Shown piece by piece: positions 5,738 through 6,046 of a stretch of DNA of 6,046 nucleotides. The stretch is taken from assembly GCA_017560955.1 (NCBI GenBank), contig JAFZDV010000185.1, positions 1-6,046 of the forward strand. The letters run 5' to 3'. Under the pieces are notes generated by a model, which searched no databases, was not told the origin of the DNA, and was given only the letters and a program-made list of their open reading frames with translations. Made by a program: the position numbers and the translations under genes. The first letter of the stretch is position 1; every line of letters starts with the position of its first letter. The DNA is from Anaerotignum sp. (GTDB taxonomy: Bacteria > Bacillota > Clostridia > Lachnospirales > Anaerotignaceae).

Positions 5738-6046
5738 ATGTTATCGGTCATTGTAAATACACTGGCGGTACTGGTGGGCAGTTCCATCGGTATGCTGTTG
5801 AAAAAAGGGATACCTGAACGCATCACAGATACACTGATGAAAGGTCTGGGGCTTTGTACGCTGTATATCGGCTGGAGCGGTACACTGAAAGGGTCGAATA
5901 CTCTGGTGCTGATTTTATCCATGGCCATTGGTATCGTTATCGGGGAAGGTCTGGATCTGGATGATAAACTGAATCGTTTTGCGACAGGTATGGAAAATCG
6001 TTTCAAAAAAGGTGGTAACGAAATCTCTCTGGCTGAAGGTTTTGTA
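5738..6046 (+). CDS. DUF554 family membrane protein, 5' part (3' end outside window)
   Basis: The frame is open from ATG at 5738 to the window end (103 residues), so only about the first half of a protein of usually some 220-240 residues is seen. It matches the DUF554 family (B. subtilis YdfK and E. coli YqgA type) by its N-terminal VNTLAVLVGSSIGMLLKKG, followed by MKGLGLCTLYIGWSGTLKG, then LILSMAIGIVIGEGLDLDDKLNR and the AEGFV block. Three hydrophobic segments lie at about 2-21, 35-50 and 55-69, so it is an integral membrane protein. Its biochemical function is unknown; a transport role has been suggested for the family without proof that I know of. GAGGG (5728-5732), 5 bases upstream, supports the start. 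It has its own promoter, so its position after the transporter need not mean a shared function. Confidence 0.9.
   Translation, partial: MLSVIVNTLAVLVGSSIGMLLKKGIPERITDTLMKGLGLCTLYIGWSGTLKGSNTLVLILSMAIGIVIGEGLDLDDKLNRFATGMENRFKKGGNEISLAEGFV

Noticed and set aside
5524..6006. 160-codon - strand open frame over the ATPase end and the DUF554 start
   Set aside because: It crosses an intrinsic terminator and promoter that both belong to + strand genes, and it overlaps two genes with clear family motifs. The DUF554 frame on the + strand explains the region.
1..6046. Search for a new mobile element, defence system, CRISPR array or phage region
   Set aside because: All coding capacity is explained by core metabolism, translation, transport and a conserved membrane family. 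I see no transposase, integrase, regularly spaced repeats or long terminal inverted repeats.

Overview
The window looks like the chromosome of a low-to-moderate GC anaerobic Bacillota bacterium, most likely of the class Clostridia, with Negativicutes as an alternative. The main evidence is a 650-residue protein that joins IspH to four S1 RNA-binding domains, a fusion known from these groups. Strong AGGAGG-type ribosome binding sites and a short-lipobox lipoprotein fit this. The genus cannot be named from the sequence alone. All recognisable genes are on the + strand.

Region 1 (1-2434) is the end of a housekeeping operon. It holds the 3' part of plsC (phospholipid acyltransferase), overlapping by ATGA the ispH/S1 fusion gene, and closes with a strong intrinsic terminator. 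Inside the fusion gene, exactly at the IspH/S1 boundary, lies a consensus Shine-Dalgarno sequence and an in-frame ATG, and codon usage changes there. This suggests that free S1 protein may be made as well as the fusion.

Region 2 (2435-2713) is an AT-rich intergenic stretch with no supportable gene. At its right end is a good promoter for deoC, overlapped by small palindromes that could be an operator. Region 3 (2714-3367) is deoC, deoxyribose-phosphate aldolase, with its catalytic residues intact.

Region 4 (3448-5669) is a complete three-gene polar amino-acid ABC importer of the glutamine type: lipoprotein binding protein, permease and ATPase. The genes are tightly spaced, the last two overlap by ATGA, and a terminator follows. 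The binding-protein gene is codon-biased like a highly expressed gene. Region 5 (5671-6046) has a clear promoter and the 5' part of a DUF554 membrane protein gene that runs off the window.

Most of the window is ordinary core and transport content. I see no mobile element, CRISPR array, RNA gene or defence system. The most interesting points are the internal translation start in ispH/S1 and the symmetric sequences around the deoC and transporter starts.
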